Below are positions 15,524-24,184 of a DNA stretch of 41,794 bases, one piece after another. The notes below the pieces were generated by a model that was not told the origin of the DNA, made no database searches, and saw only the letters and a program-made list of their open reading frames with translations. The position numbers and the translations under genes are program-made. The DNA comes from Palsa-739 sp035532535 (GTDB lineage: Bacteria > Actinomycetota > Thermoleophilia > Gaiellales > Gaiellaceae). Positions within the stretch are counted from its first letter, which is position 1. Every line of letters begins with the position of its first letter. The stretch spans positions 1 to 41,794 of the forward strand of contig DATKQT010000010.1 of assembly GCA_035532535.1 (NCBI GenBank), in the 5' to 3' direction.

Positions 15524-15910
15524 GATCTGCTGCGCGCCCTCCCAGAGGCACTTGACCCCGAGCGGACGGAGATTCTCGTTGCCCTCGACGATGGTTGCGA
15601 AGTGGTTCCCCGCGAGCGCGCCCGCCTTGCTCGCGAACGCGACATAGCCGTACGCGATCAGCAGCTCCGTCTCGCTGAGGCCGCCCGGGAAGAAGATGAT
15701 CTCGCCCGGGCTGGGATAGCGCGTGGCGTTCTCAGGCCCGACGCCGAGATCGAGATCGCCCATCGGGATCCAGCAGCCTTCGCCGCTCCAGCGGACGTGG
15801 ATGATGTTCGAGTCGTAGGGCAGCGTCTCCCGGAAGGCGGCGACGGTATCCGGCGCGTCGTCCTCGAGTCGCGCGACGAACTCGAATCCGCCTGATGAGA
15901 TGTGCAGCAT
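15506..15910 (-). CDS. DUF3830 family protein (cyclophilin-like fold)
   Basis: 134 residues, ATG at 15910 sharing one base with the puuD stop (TGATG). The C-terminal half has the conserved pattern of DUF3830: IIFFPGG, SETELLIAYG, FASKAGALAGNHFATI and KCLWEGAQQI. The fold is thought to be cyclophilin-like, but no reaction is established that I know of. As the last gene of the urate operon, tightly coupled to puuD, it is a good candidate for a purine or hydantoin-degradation function, for instance a missing hydrolytic or isomerase step or a urate-binding accessory. No signal peptide. Confidence 0.85.
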   Translation of the reverse strand: MLHISSGGFEFVARLEDDAPDTVAAFRETLPYDSNIIHVRWSGEGCWIPMGDLDLGVGPENATRYPSPGEIIFFPGGLSETELLIAYGYVAFASKAGALAGNHFATIVEGNENLRPLGVKCLWEGAQQISFREA

Positions 15911-17100
15911 CACTTGATCTTCGCACCTTGCGCGATCCACGCGCCGAGCAACTGTCGCTCGGCGTCGGTCATGCTCGTCTTGTTGTTCAGCGGCATGAGT
16001 TTCGACTGCACCGCGACCGTCTCGATCAGGGACGCCTGGCTCGCGATCTCCTGCGGCGTGTCGAAGCGAATCCCTTGCGGCGCCGTCGTGTAGGTCGTGC
16101 TCAGCGGGTGGAGCGAATGGCAGTACGCGCACCGCTGCTGCACGATCGACTGGATCTGCGAGAAGGGCACCGGCGCGCCTGAGGCAGGCACGGAGGCGGG
16201 CCGGATCCAGATCGCGATTCCGGTGATGCCGAGCGCCGCCGCAACCGGAATCCACCAGAGCGTCCGACCTGCGTGGCGGTTGTTGAAGTAGACACGGATG
16301 AGCGCGCCGATCGCCATCAGGCAGACGAGGATCGCCCAGCTGTCGGCGTGCCCGTACGTGAACGGGAAGTGGCCGGCGAGCATGGTGAAGAGGACGGGTA
16401 GTGTGAAGTAGTTGTTGTGCACCGAGCGCTGCTTGCCGCGCACGTTCGCCGCCGGATCGGGCGTACGCCCCGCCTTCTTCGCACGGATGAGTTCGCGATG
16501 CGCGGGGATGATCACGAAGAAGACGTTCGCCACCATGATCGTCCCGAGCATCGCGCCGACCTGGAGATAGGCCGCGCGTGCAGCGAAGAGATGCGTGACC
16601 CCGTACGCCGTGCCGACGACGAGCGCGAAGACGGAGGCGGCGAGCGCCTTCTCGCTGCGCCTGCCGATGGTTCGACAGAGCGCGTCGTACAGGAGCCAGC
16701 CGGCGATCAGCAGCCCGATGCTCGCGCCGACGGCCTCCGGCGTGGAGAGGTTCGCAACGGTCGGGTCGATGAGCGTCTCGTGCGCCTGGAAGTAGTAGAG
16801 GACGACGAAGAGCGTGAAGCCGGAGATCCAGGTCCAGTACGCCTCCCACTTGAACCAGTGCAGCGGCTCCGGTAAGCGCTGCGGTGCAACGCGGTACTTC
16901 TCGATGCGGTAGAAGCCGCCGCCGTGGATCTCCCACGTGTCGCCGGCGAGCTCGTCCCGGCTCTGCACCGGCTCGAGGTGGTTGTCGAGGGCGACGAAGT
17001 AGAACGACGTCCCGATCCACACGATCCCGGCGATCACGTGGAACCAGCGGAAGACGAGATCGAGCCAGTCGATCGCGTATGGGCTCAGGACGGACGCCAT
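15910..17100 (-). CDS. puuD: Membrane-bound urate oxidase PuuD with C-terminal cytochrome c domain
   Basis: 396 residues. The N-terminal two-thirds has about eight TM helices, starting with the helix LVFRWFHVIAGIVWIGTSFYFVALDN, which carries conserved His and Trp. It also has HWFKWEAYWTW, GTIMVANVFFVIIPAHREL, SVHNNYFTLPVLFTM and GHFPFTYGH. The C-terminal domain has one heme c site, CAYCH, with C324, C327 and H328, and a probable distal Met in SKLMPLNNKTSMT. PuuD oxidises urate to 5-hydroxyisourate and, unlike soluble uricase, passes electrons through its cytochrome c to the respiratory chain. It overlaps uraD by 16 bp. Maturation should need the Ccm genes at 7.4-9.5 kb. Confidence 0.93.
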   Translation of the reverse strand: MASVLSPYAIDWLDLVFRWFHVIAGIVWIGTSFYFVALDNHLEPVQSRDELAGDTWEIHGGGFYRIEKYRVAPQRLPEPLHWFKWEAYWTWISGFTLFVVLYYFQAHETLIDPTVANLSTPEAVGASIGLLIAGWLLYDALCRTIGRRSEKALAASVFALVVGTAYGVTHLFAARAAYLQVGAMLGTIMVANVFFVIIPAHRELIRAKKAGRTPDPAANVRGKQRSVHNNYFTLPVLFTMLAGHFPFTYGHADSWAILVCLMAIGALIRVYFNNRHAGRTLWWIPVAAALGITGIAIWIRPASVPASGAPVPFSQIQSIVQQRCAYCHSLHPLSTTYTTAPQGIRFDTPQEIASQASLIETVAVQSKLMPLNNKTSMTDAERQLLGAWIAQGAKIK

Positions 17101-17501
17101 CGGTCCTCCGCGATCGAGACGAGGGCCTCGAGGCCGTTGTCGAGCTCCTGCTCGCGCGTGTTCTGGAGGCGTTCGTGCAGCTCGGGGAGGATCTCCGCGC
17201 GCGAGCGGCCGTGCACGAAGACGACGAAGCGGAAGCCGAAGCGCTCCTCGTACTCGCGGTTCAGCCCGGCGAGCTCTGCGAGCACGGCGGGATCGTCTCC
17301 GTGCTGCTCCGCGGACCGCTCGCCGATGCGCGGATGCGCCGCGAGCGCCTCGGCCTTCTCGTCGTCGGTCAGCCCACGCGCGACGTCGCGCGCCCGTCCG
17401 AGCGGATCGTCCTCGTGCACGAGCTTCTCGACGAAGCGCGTGCGCCCGCTGAACAGCTCCACGAGCTCGTCGATCGTCAACTGCCGCGATACGTCGCGCA
17501 C
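17085..17501 (-). CDS. uraD: OHCU decarboxylase (2-oxo-4-hydroxy-4-carboxy-5-ureidoimidazoline decarboxylase)
   Basis: 138 residues. The active-site segment AAHPRIGERS contains the catalytic H56, followed by LAGLNREYEERFGFRFVVFVHGRS with the conserved substrate-binding Glu and Phe residues. The protein converts OHCU to S-allantoin, the third step from urate. It overlaps hiuH on its 5' side by 25 bp and puuD on its 3' side by 16 bp, so the three urate enzymes are made together. Slightly shorter than the 160-170 residue norm. Confidence 0.92.
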   Translation of the reverse strand: MRDVSRQLTIDELVELFSGRTRFVEKLVHEDDPLGRARDVARGLTDDEKAEALAAHPRIGERSAEQHGDDPAVLAELAGLNREYEERFGFRFVVFVHGRSRAEILPELHERLQNTREQELDNGLEALVSIAEDRWRPS

Positions 17502-17758
17502 GAATACGGAGAGACGAGCAGCGGCACGTGATGGTCACCGTCGCCGAGCTCGAGCTGCAGCTCGACGCGCGTGAAGAACGGCGAGGGCGGATGGAAGACG
17601 AGGCGGTACGTGCCTGCGGCGACGTCGGCGAGCTCGCGGATGCGCCCGTCCGCGTCGGTCTCGGCGGACGCGACGAGGTCGTCGCCGTGGAAGAGCTCGA
17701 CGCGCACGCCTGCTGCGGGCCTTCCGTTCGCCGTGTCGAGGACATGGGTGGAGAGCAT
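17477..17758 (-). CDS. uraH: 5-hydroxyisourate hydrolase (transthyretin-like)
   Basis: 93 residues. The N-terminus LSTHVLDTANGRPAAGV contains the catalytic His5 of the TLP family, and the C-terminus ends in the diagnostic YRGS tetrapeptide. It hydrolyses 5-hydroxyisourate, the product of PuuD, to OHCU. Compact and full length, without a periplasmic signal, so it acts in the cytoplasm. The ATG shares a base with the stop of the upstream deaminase gene (TGATG). Confidence 0.94.
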   Translation of the reverse strand: MLSTHVLDTANGRPAAGVRVELFHGDDLVASAETDADGRIRELADVAAGTYRLVFHPPSPFFTRVELQLELGDGDHHVPLLVSPYSCATYRGS

Positions 17759-19059
17759 CAGGCGAATCTTCTCGCTTGCGCCCGCTGTTGGCGTGCGATC
17801 TCGTCCTCGTCCCCCCGCACGAGGCGCCCGTCGCGGACGACCTCGTTGCCGCCCACGTACAGCCGGTCGACGCGGTGCGGCGCCGAGAGGACGAGGCCGG
17901 CAACGGGATCGGCGGCTCCGGCCAGCTCCAGTCCATCCGTGCGCCAGACCGCGAGGTCGGCCCGTCTGCCCGGCTCGAGGGAGCCGATGTCGGCCCGGCC
18001 GAGCACGGTCGCGCCACCGCGCGTCCCGATCCGGAGCGCGTCGCGCACGGTCATTGCCTTCGGGCCGCCGCGGCCTCGGGCGACGAGGAGCGCCTGCTTG
18101 ACCTCGAAGAGCAGGTCGCCGCGCTCGTTCGACGCCGATCCGTCGACGCCGAGGCCCACGCGCACGCCGGCGTCGACCATGTCGCGCACTGGTGCGACGC
18201 CTGCGCCGAGGCGCAGGTTGGACGTCGGACAATGGGCGACGCCCGTCCCCGTCTGCGCAAACTGCGCGACCTCGCCGTCGGAGAGATGAACGCAGTGCGC
18301 GCACCAGACATCTCCGGCGAGCCAGCCGAGCGACTCGAGGTACTCCACCGGTGTGCACCCGTACAGCTCGTGGCAGTACGTGCCCTCCTCGCTCGTCTCC
18401 GCGAGGTGCGTGTGCAGTTGCAGGTCGAGGCGACGTGCAAGCTCTGCCGACGCTTGCATCAGCTCCTTCGTCACCGAGAACGGCGAGCACGGCGCTGCGA
18501 CGATCTTCCCCGGATAGGCGGACGCGAGCCGCTCCGTCTCGGCGAGGATCGTGTCGACGTCCTCGACGAGCGAATCGGGCGGGAGGCCGCCGTGAGACTC
18601 GCCGAGATCCATCGAGCCGCGCGACGCAATCAGCGTGACGCCGAGCTCGTCCGCGGCGCGCAGCTCCGCCTCGATCAGCCCGCTCGTCCCGCGCGGGAAG
18701 ACGTAGTGATGGTCGAACACGGTGGTGCAGCCGGAGAGCGCGAGCTCTGCGAGACCCGTTCGGGCCGCCGAGTACACCGACTCCTCGTCGATCCCGGCCC
18801 AGACGGGATAGAGCGTGCGCAACCACTCGAAGAGGTTCCCCTCCTGCACGCATGCGCGTGTGAGCGTCTGGTACAGGTGGTGGTGCGTGTTGACAAGGCC
18901 GGGCGTGACGACGGCGCCGCCCAGGTCGATGTGCTCGCCTGCGGGCGGAGCGCCGCCGCCGACCGCAGCAATCACTCCGTCTTCGACCCGGACCCACCCG
19001 TCCGCGTGCTCCGTGCCGGCGTCGTCCATCGTGACGACGTGCGCGCCGGTCAGCAGCAC
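17758..19059 (-). CDS. Amidohydrolase, probable 8-oxoguanine/guanine deaminase
   Basis: 433 residues from GTG 19059, overlapping the ade stop by 10 bp. Amidohydrolase-superfamily metal ligands: VNTHHHLYQTL, LHTHLAET, AHCVHLSDGE and GLGVDGSASNE with the catalytic Asp. The segment SRGSMDLGESHGGLPPD is characteristic of the subgroup that includes 8-oxoguanine deaminase and hydroxyatrazine-type hydrolases. In a urate-forming operon, conversion of 8-oxoguanine directly to urate, or of guanine to xanthine, is the natural role. Isocytosine-type substrates cannot be excluded. Cytoplasmic. Confidence 0.85.
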   Translation of the reverse strand: MLLTGAHVVTMDDAGTEHADGWVRVEDGVIAAVGGGAPPAGEHIDLGGAVVTPGLVNTHHHLYQTLTRACVQEGNLFEWLRTLYPVWAGIDEESVYSAARTGLAELALSGCTTVFDHHYVFPRGTSGLIEAELRAADELGVTLIASRGSMDLGESHGGLPPDSLVEDVDTILAETERLASAYPGKIVAAPCSPFSVTKELMQASAELARRLDLQLHTHLAETSEEGTYCHELYGCTPVEYLESLGWLAGDVWCAHCVHLSDGEVAQFAQTGTGVAHCPTSNLRLGAGVAPVRDMVDAGVRVGLGVDGSASNERGDLLFEVKQALLVARGRGGPKAMTVRDALRIGTRGGATVLGRADIGSLEPGRRADLAVWRTDGLELAGAADPVAGLVLSAPHRVDRLYVGGNEVVRDGRLVRGDEDEIARQQRAQARRFA

Positions 19060-20708
19060 AGCGGCACGAGCTCGAAGCGCTCGACATCGACGAGGCCACG
19101 ATCGGTGATCTTCAACGCGGGGATGACGGAGAGCGCGAGGAACGACAGTGTGAGGAACGGCGTGGCGCCGCTCCAGCCCATTGCGGTCGCAGCGTCGTTG
19201 CACGCACGGCTCTGCGCGATCACGTCCACGAGGGGCGCGACCGAGAAGAGGCCGGCGACCGGCAGCGGACACTCGGCGACCACGCGCCCGTCTTCGACGG
19301 CGACGATGCCGCCTGCGAGCTCGACCACCCGCTCCACCGCGGCGAGCATGTCGTCGTCCGCTTTCCCGACCACGACGATGTTGTGCGCGTCGTGCGCGAC
19401 CGTCGAGGCGAGCGCGCCGCGCTGCAGGCCGGAGCCGTGCACGAAGCCGACGCCGATGCGCCCGGTGGCAAGGTGGCGCTCGATGACTGCGATCTTGGCG
19501 AGATCGTCCGTGTCGGCGTCGACGACGAGGGACTCGGTCACGACCTGATCGGGAATGAGGCCGATCGCGCGCACGCGGTCGCAGTCCGGCACGTCGAACC
19601 CGTCGCGACCGAGCGGCGCGATGCGCACGGACTGCTGCACCCAGTCCGGCACCTCCGGGCGTGCGAAGTCCCCGATTCTGCGGGCGCCCTTGAGCACGAG
19701 CTCGGGACGGAAGGTCGTCAGGTCCGGGAGGACGACCACGTCGGCGCGGTAGCCGGGTGCGAGCGCGCCGAGATCGCGCAGTCCGTGCCAGCGCGCGGGA
19801 TTGAGCGTTGCGCAGATGAGCGCGTCCTCCGCCCGGACGCCCGCCGCGACGGCCTTGCGCACCATCCCGTTGATGTGGCCGTCGTCGACGATGTCGTCGG
19901 GATCGCGATCGTCTGTGCAGAACGCGATCTGCGCCGGCCCGAGCTCGGTGATGAGCGGGACGAGCGCCTCGAGGTTGCGCGCCATCGAGGCCTCGCGGAT
20001 CAGGAGCCAGATGCCTGCGCGCAGGCGTTCGCGTCCCTCCTCGAGCGTCAGCGCCTCATGGTCGGAGCGGATGCCCGCCGCCGCGTACGCGTTCAGCTCC
20101 TTGCCCATGAGCCCGGGCGCGTGCCCGTCCGCGTGCTCGGCCCCGTTCAGTCCGAGCTTCGACAGCTCGCGGGGATCGCCGGCGACGACGCCGGGGAAGT
20201 TCATCATCTCGGCGAGGCCGAGCACGCGGCGGCGGCGCAACAGCGACTCGAGCTCCTCGTCTCCGAGCGCGCGCCGAGGCGATTCGAACGGCGACGCGGG
20301 CACGCACGACGACGCCATGAAGTACACGTCGAGCGGCAGCTCCGAGCAGAATTCGATCAGCCAGTGGACGCCGTCGGTCCCGAGGACGTTCGCGATCTCG
20401 TGCGGATCGGCGACGACAGCCGTCGTCCCGAGCGGCAGGACGAGGCGCGCGAACTCGTCCGGAAGGAGCTTCGTCGACTCGAGATGCATGTGCGCATCGA
20501 TGAACCCGGGGACGACGTACCGGCCGGCGACGTCGATCGTTTCGCGGCCTTCGTAGTCGCCGAGACCGGCGATCCATCCGTCAGCGATCGCGACGTCGGC
20601 TTCGAGCCACTCGCGCGTGAAGACCGAGAGCACCCGGCCTCCGGTGAGGACGAGATCGGCGGGCTCGGCTCCGCGGGCGACGGCGATCCGGCGGGCGAGA
20701 TCGGCCAT
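19050..20708 (-). CDS. ade: Adenine deaminase
   Basis: 552 residues, full length for the ADE family. The metal-binding start DVAGRYVVPGFIDAHMHLEST is followed by VADPHEIANVLG, GLAEMMNFPGV, DGHAPGLMGKELNAY, FCTDDRDPDDI and a C-terminal SVIPALKITDRG. The enzyme deaminates adenine to hypoxanthine, which the divergently encoded xanthine dehydrogenase can oxidise. It leads the left-going operon ade, deaminase, uraH, uraD, puuD, DUF3830. A -10 element (TAAGGT) ends 6 nt before the ATG, so the message is probably leaderless. Confidence 0.94.
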   Translation of the reverse strand: MADLARRIAVARGAEPADLVLTGGRVLSVFTREWLEADVAIADGWIAGLGDYEGRETIDVAGRYVVPGFIDAHMHLESTKLLPDEFARLVLPLGTTAVVADPHEIANVLGTDGVHWLIEFCSELPLDVYFMASSCVPASPFESPRRALGDEELESLLRRRRVLGLAEMMNFPGVVAGDPRELSKLGLNGAEHADGHAPGLMGKELNAYAAAGIRSDHEALTLEEGRERLRAGIWLLIREASMARNLEALVPLITELGPAQIAFCTDDRDPDDIVDDGHINGMVRKAVAAGVRAEDALICATLNPARWHGLRDLGALAPGYRADVVVLPDLTTFRPELVLKGARRIGDFARPEVPDWVQQSVRIAPLGRDGFDVPDCDRVRAIGLIPDQVVTESLVVDADTDDLAKIAVIERHLATGRIGVGFVHGSGLQRGALASTVAHDAHNIVVVGKADDDMLAAVERVVELAGGIVAVEDGRVVAECPLPVAGLFSVAPLVDVIAQSRACNDAATAMGWSGATPFLTLSFLALSVIPALKITDRGLVDVERFELVPLCC

Positions 20709-20714
20709 GAAGCC

Positions 20715-20733
20715 ACCTTAGAGGTTCTAGTGT
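20715..20733. promoter_or_regulatory. Divergent leaderless promoters for ade (-) and xdhB (+)
   Basis: Only 31 bp separate the two start codons. TAAGGT on the minus strand (20720-20715) ends 6 nt before the ade ATG, and TAGTGT on the plus strand (20728-20733) ends 6 nt before the xdhB ATG. No clear -35 hexamers are visible. Any operator for a purine-responsive repressor must lie within or across these starts. Confidence 0.65.
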
Positions 20734-20739
20734 TGCGGG

Positions 20740-21525
20740 ATGGACGTGCTCAGCCCGCGTACGCTCGACGATGCGTTGCGCCTGCGGGCCGAGCATCCCG
20801 GAGCCGTGCCGATCGAGGGCGGAACCGACCTCATGGTCGATCTGAACTTCGACCGGCGACGGCCCGAGGCGATGCTCAACCTGAACGACGTGGCCGAGCT
20901 CCGCGGTTGGTCGCGCGAGAACGGCTCGCTGCGGCTCGGTGCCGGCCTCACGTTCTCGGAGGTCGAGCACTCCGAGCTCGCGACGCTGTTGCCCGCCCTC
21001 GCGGAGGCGTCACGCACAGTGGGCTCGCCGCAGATCCGCAACCGCGGGACGATCGGCGGCAACCTCGGCACCGCCTCGCCGGCGGGCGACGCGCTTCCGC
21101 CGCTCCTCATCGAACGCGCCGAGATCGAGCTCGCCAGCGTCCGCGGCGTGCGGCGCCTTCCGCTGACCGAGTTCCTCGTCGGCCCGAAGCGCAACGCGCT
21201 CGCCGAGGACGAGCTCATCGTCGCGGTGCACATCGAGCCGAGCGGAGCGGCGCAGACGTTCATGAAGATCGGCCCGCGGAACGCGATGGTGATTGCGGTC
21301 TGCTCGCTCGCGCTGAGCGTCGACCGCGAGGGCAACGAGGCCCGGGCGGCATTCGGATCGGCGGGCCCTGTCGCGACGCTCGTCACGGGGGAGCTGGACG
21401 GATTCGCCGACCGAGTCGTCGCAGCAGCGAGCCCGATCGACGACGTGCGCGGCACCGCCGCGTACCGGCGGCATGCGCTGCGTGTGCTCGCAACGCGCGC
21501 ACTCGAGAGGTGCATGGTCGCGTGA
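20740..21525 (+). CDS. xdhB: Xanthine dehydrogenase FAD-binding subunit
   Basis: 261 residues, ATG start. The FAD subunit of the CO-dehydrogenase/XDH family: VPIEGGTDLMVDLN is the first pyrophosphate loop, and IRNRGTIGGNLGTASPAGDALPPLL is the second FAD motif. The C-terminal domain follows the usual CODH_C layout. Together with the two downstream genes it forms a three-subunit molybdenum hydroxylase that oxidises hypoxanthine and xanthine to urate. GTGA overlap with the iron-sulfur subunit gene. Substrate assignment rests on the purine operon opposite. Confidence 0.92.
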   Translation: MDVLSPRTLDDALRLRAEHPGAVPIEGGTDLMVDLNFDRRRPEAMLNLNDVAELRGWSRENGSLRLGAGLTFSEVEHSELATLLPALAEASRTVGSPQIRNRGTIGGNLGTASPAGDALPPLLIERAEIELASVRGVRRLPLTEFLVGPKRNALAEDELIVAVHIEPSGAAQTFMKIGPRNAMVIAVCSLALSVDREGNEARAAFGSAGPVATLVTGELDGFADRVVAAASPIDDVRGTAAYRRHALRVLATRALERCMVA

Positions 21526-21968
21526 AGATCTCGCTGACGATCAACGGCGAGCGCCGGGAGGCCGACGTGTGGGAAGGCGAGAGCCTCCTCTTCGCGCTGC
21601 GCGAACGGCTCGGGTTGCCGGGATCGAAGAACGCGTGCGAGCAGGGCGAGTGCGGGTCGTGCTCGGTCATCCTCGACGGGGAGCTCGTGTGCGCATGCCT
21701 CGTGCTTGCCGCGCAGGCGGACGGCCATGACGTTGTCACGGTGGAAGGCCCCGGCTTCGAGCATGTGCAACAGGCGTTCGTCGAGGCGGGAGCGGTGCAG
21801 TGCGGTTTCTGCACGCCGGGGCTCGTCGTCGCCACGGCCGCGCTGCTCGAACGGAACCCGCAGCCGACCGAGGACGAGATCCGCGAGGCCCTCTCCGGCA
21901 ACCTCTGCCATTGCACCGGTTACGTGAAGATCTTCGACGCCGTGCGGCTCGCCGCGGAGCGCGCGTGA
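21522..21968 (+). CDS. xdhC: Xanthine dehydrogenase [2Fe-2S] subunit
   Basis: 148 residues, GTG start. The plant-type ferredoxin cluster ligands are C39, C44, C47 and C59 (the NACEQGECGSC segment and VCACL). The second, alpha-helical cluster has C94 and C97 in QCGFC and C129 and C131 in NLCHCTGY. It carries electrons from the molybdenum site to FAD. Overlaps both neighbours by 4 bp. Naming follows the E. coli XdhABC scheme and should not be confused with the XdhC maturation chaperone, which is not in the window. Confidence 0.94.
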   Translation: MKISLTINGERREADVWEGESLLFALRERLGLPGSKNACEQGECGSCSVILDGELVCACLVLAAQADGHDVVTVEGPGFEHVQQAFVEAGAVQCGFCTPGLVVATAALLERNPQPTEDEIREALSGNLCHCTGYVKIFDAVRLAAERA

Positions 21969-24184
21969 GCGCGTCCCCGAAGACCGTTCTGGGCTGGATC
22001 GGCGAGAGCGTCCGCCGGGCCGACGGGACGCCGAAGACGACCGGCGAGTTCGCATACGCAAGCGATCTACAGGCGGCCGGAATGCTCTGGGGCCATACGC
22101 TGCGCAGCCCGCACGCGCACGCGCGCATCCGCGGGATCGATCTGTCCGCCGCCCTGACGATGCCCGGCGTGCACGCGGTGCTGACCCACGAGGATGTGCC
22201 TGGACGAAAGACATACGGGCTCGAGTTCCACGACCAGCCCGTCCTTGCGATCGACCGTGTCCGGTACTTCGGAGAACCGGTTGCCGTCGTTGCCGCCGAG
22301 CATCCCGAGCAGGCCCGCCGGGCCGCGGAGCGCATCGTCGTCGACTACGAGCCCCTTCCGCCGATCGCGGATCCGGATCGCGCCACCGAATCGGAGCCGC
22401 TGCATCCCGCTCGCGAGACGCACGAGAGCGACCACTACCTCCATGACCCGCGCCCGAACGTCGTGCGTTCGATGCGCGTCGTGCACGGCGATCCGCACGC
22501 GCGCGGCGATGTCGTCGTCGAAGGGACGTATGAGCTCGGCACCCAGGACCAGGCGTTCCTCGGGCCCGAGTCGGGGCTCGCGATCCCCGACGGCGAGGGC
22601 GGCGTCGACATCTACGTCGCAACGCAGTGGCTGCACGTCGACCGCGAGCAGGTCGCCCCGTGCCTGGCGCTCCCTGAGGAGCAGGTGCGAATCCACCTGG
22701 CGGGTGTCGGCGGCGCCTTCGGAGGACGGGAGGATCTCTCCATCCAGATTCATGCGGCGCTGCTCGCGCTGCACACGAGCCGGCCGGTGAAGATGGTCTA
22801 CAACCGGCAGGAGTCGTTCACCGGCCACGTGCACCGCCATCCGGCGCGCATCCACGCGCAGCATCACGCGACGCGCGACGGGCGGCTCGTCTCCGTGAGG
22901 ATGCAGATCCTGCTCGACGGCGGCGCATACGCGTCGAGCTCGACCGCCGTCACCGCGAACGCGACCTCGTTCGCGTGCGGACCGTACGCCGTCCCGAATG
23001 CGCTCATCGAGACGACCTGCGTGTTCACGAACAACCCTCCCTGTGGTGCGATGCGCGGGTTCGGCGCCGTGCAGACGTGCTTCGCCTCCGAGGCGCAGAT
23101 GGACAAGCTTGCGCACGCGCTCGAGCTCGACCCGATCGAGTTGCGCCTGCTGAATGCGCTCGCGCCCGGCGACACGCTGCCGACGGGCCAGCGCATCGAC
23201 GGCTCGCTTCCCGTCGCCGAGGTCATCCGGCGCTGCGCTGCGCTCCCCGAGCCGGCACCGGAGGATCTGCCGCGCCCGGCGATCCGCCTGCCCGGCGGGA
23301 CCGGCAACACGACCCGCGGCGAGGGTGTCAGGCGCGGCACCGGCTTTGCGGTCGGGTTCAAGAACATTGCGTACTCGGAAGGCTTCGACGACTCGTGCGC
23401 GGCCCGCGTCCGGCTGTTCGCGGACGGCTCCGCCGAGGTGCACTGCGCGGCCGCCGAGGTCGGCCAGGGCGTGACGAACGTCATGCTCCAGGTCGCGCGG
23501 ACCGAGCTCGAGACGGAGGACGTCCGGCTGGCGCCGGGCACGACCGCGGCCGTCGGCTCTGCCGGGTCGGCCTCGGCGTCGCGCATGACCTGGATGGCCG
23601 CCGGCGCGGTTCGCGACGCCTGCCGTGCCGCTCGTGCGGAGCGCGAGGCGCGTGGTGGAGGAGACGTGGACGTCGAACGCGTCTACCGGCACCGCCCGAC
23701 GGGGCCGCTCCACCCCGAGACGGGCCAGGTCGGCGACCTGCCCGCGCACGTCGCGTTCGCGTGCGCCGCGATGAAGGTGGTGGTCGAGGTCGACGTCGAT
23801 CTCGGCCTGACGCGGATCGTCTGGATCGGCACCGCGCAGGACGTCGGCAAGGCGATCAATCCGCAGGCGGTCGAAGGCCAGATCGAGGGCGGCACGGCAC
23901 AGGGGATCGGCCTCGCGCTCATGGAGGAGATCCAGACCCGCGACGGCGTGATCACGAACGCGAGCTTCACCGACTACCTCATCCCGACGGCGCTCGACGT
24001 GCCGCCGATCGACTCGGACCTCGTCGAGGAGCCGGAGCCGGATGCCCCCTACGGCGTCAAGGGCGTCGGCGAGCCGCCCACGGTCGTCTCGACCGCCGCC
24101 GTCGTGGCCGCGCTCCGACATGCGACCGGCCGAGAGCTCGCGCGCGTCCCCGTCCGGCCGGACGACATCGTGGGGCTGACATGA
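21965..24184 (+). CDS. xdhA: Xanthine dehydrogenase molybdenum-binding subunit
   Basis: 739 residues, GTG start. Early segments GESVRRADGTPKTTGEFAYASDL and VRYFGEPVAVVAAE match the ald_Xan_dh_C domain. The molybdopterin domain includes GGAFGGRED, CGAMRGFGAVQTCFA, AEVGQGVTNVMLQ and near the C-terminus PYGVKGVGEPP with the catalytic base Glu. The Arg in AMRGFG fits purine hydroxylases. It requires molybdenum cofactor, for which moaC and mog lie in this window. The promoter of the following transporter begins inside its last codons. Confidence 0.93.
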   Translation: MSASPKTVLGWIGESVRRADGTPKTTGEFAYASDLQAAGMLWGHTLRSPHAHARIRGIDLSAALTMPGVHAVLTHEDVPGRKTYGLEFHDQPVLAIDRVRYFGEPVAVVAAEHPEQARRAAERIVVDYEPLPPIADPDRATESEPLHPARETHESDHYLHDPRPNVVRSMRVVHGDPHARGDVVVEGTYELGTQDQAFLGPESGLAIPDGEGGVDIYVATQWLHVDREQVAPCLALPEEQVRIHLAGVGGAFGGREDLSIQIHAALLALHTSRPVKMVYNRQESFTGHVHRHPARIHAQHHATRDGRLVSVRMQILLDGGAYASSSTAVTANATSFACGPYAVPNALIETTCVFTNNPPCGAMRGFGAVQTCFASEAQMDKLAHALELDPIELRLLNALAPGDTLPTGQRIDGSLPVAEVIRRCAALPEPAPEDLPRPAIRLPGGTGNTTRGEGVRRGTGFAVGFKNIAYSEGFDDSCAARVRLFADGSAEVHCAAAEVGQGVTNVMLQVARTELETEDVRLAPGTTAAVGSAGSASASRMTWMAAGAVRDACRAARAEREARGGGDVDVERVYRHRPTGPLHPETGQVGDLPAHVAFACAAMKVVVEVDVDLGLTRIVWIGTAQDVGKAINPQAVEGQIEGGTAQGIGLALMEEIQTRDGVITNASFTDYLIPTALDVPPIDSDLVEEPEPDAPYGVKGVGEPPTVVSTAAVVAALRHATGRELARVPVRPDDIVGLT

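Noticed and set aside
22067..24121. Long antisense open frame of 684 codons opposite xdhA
   Set aside because: Its Asp/Arg/Val/Glu-rich composition is the mirror of GC3-rich sense codons. It has no motif, and xdhA on the other strand is certain. The same reasoning removes long shadows at 37483-39504, 3547-5073 and 9923-11401.
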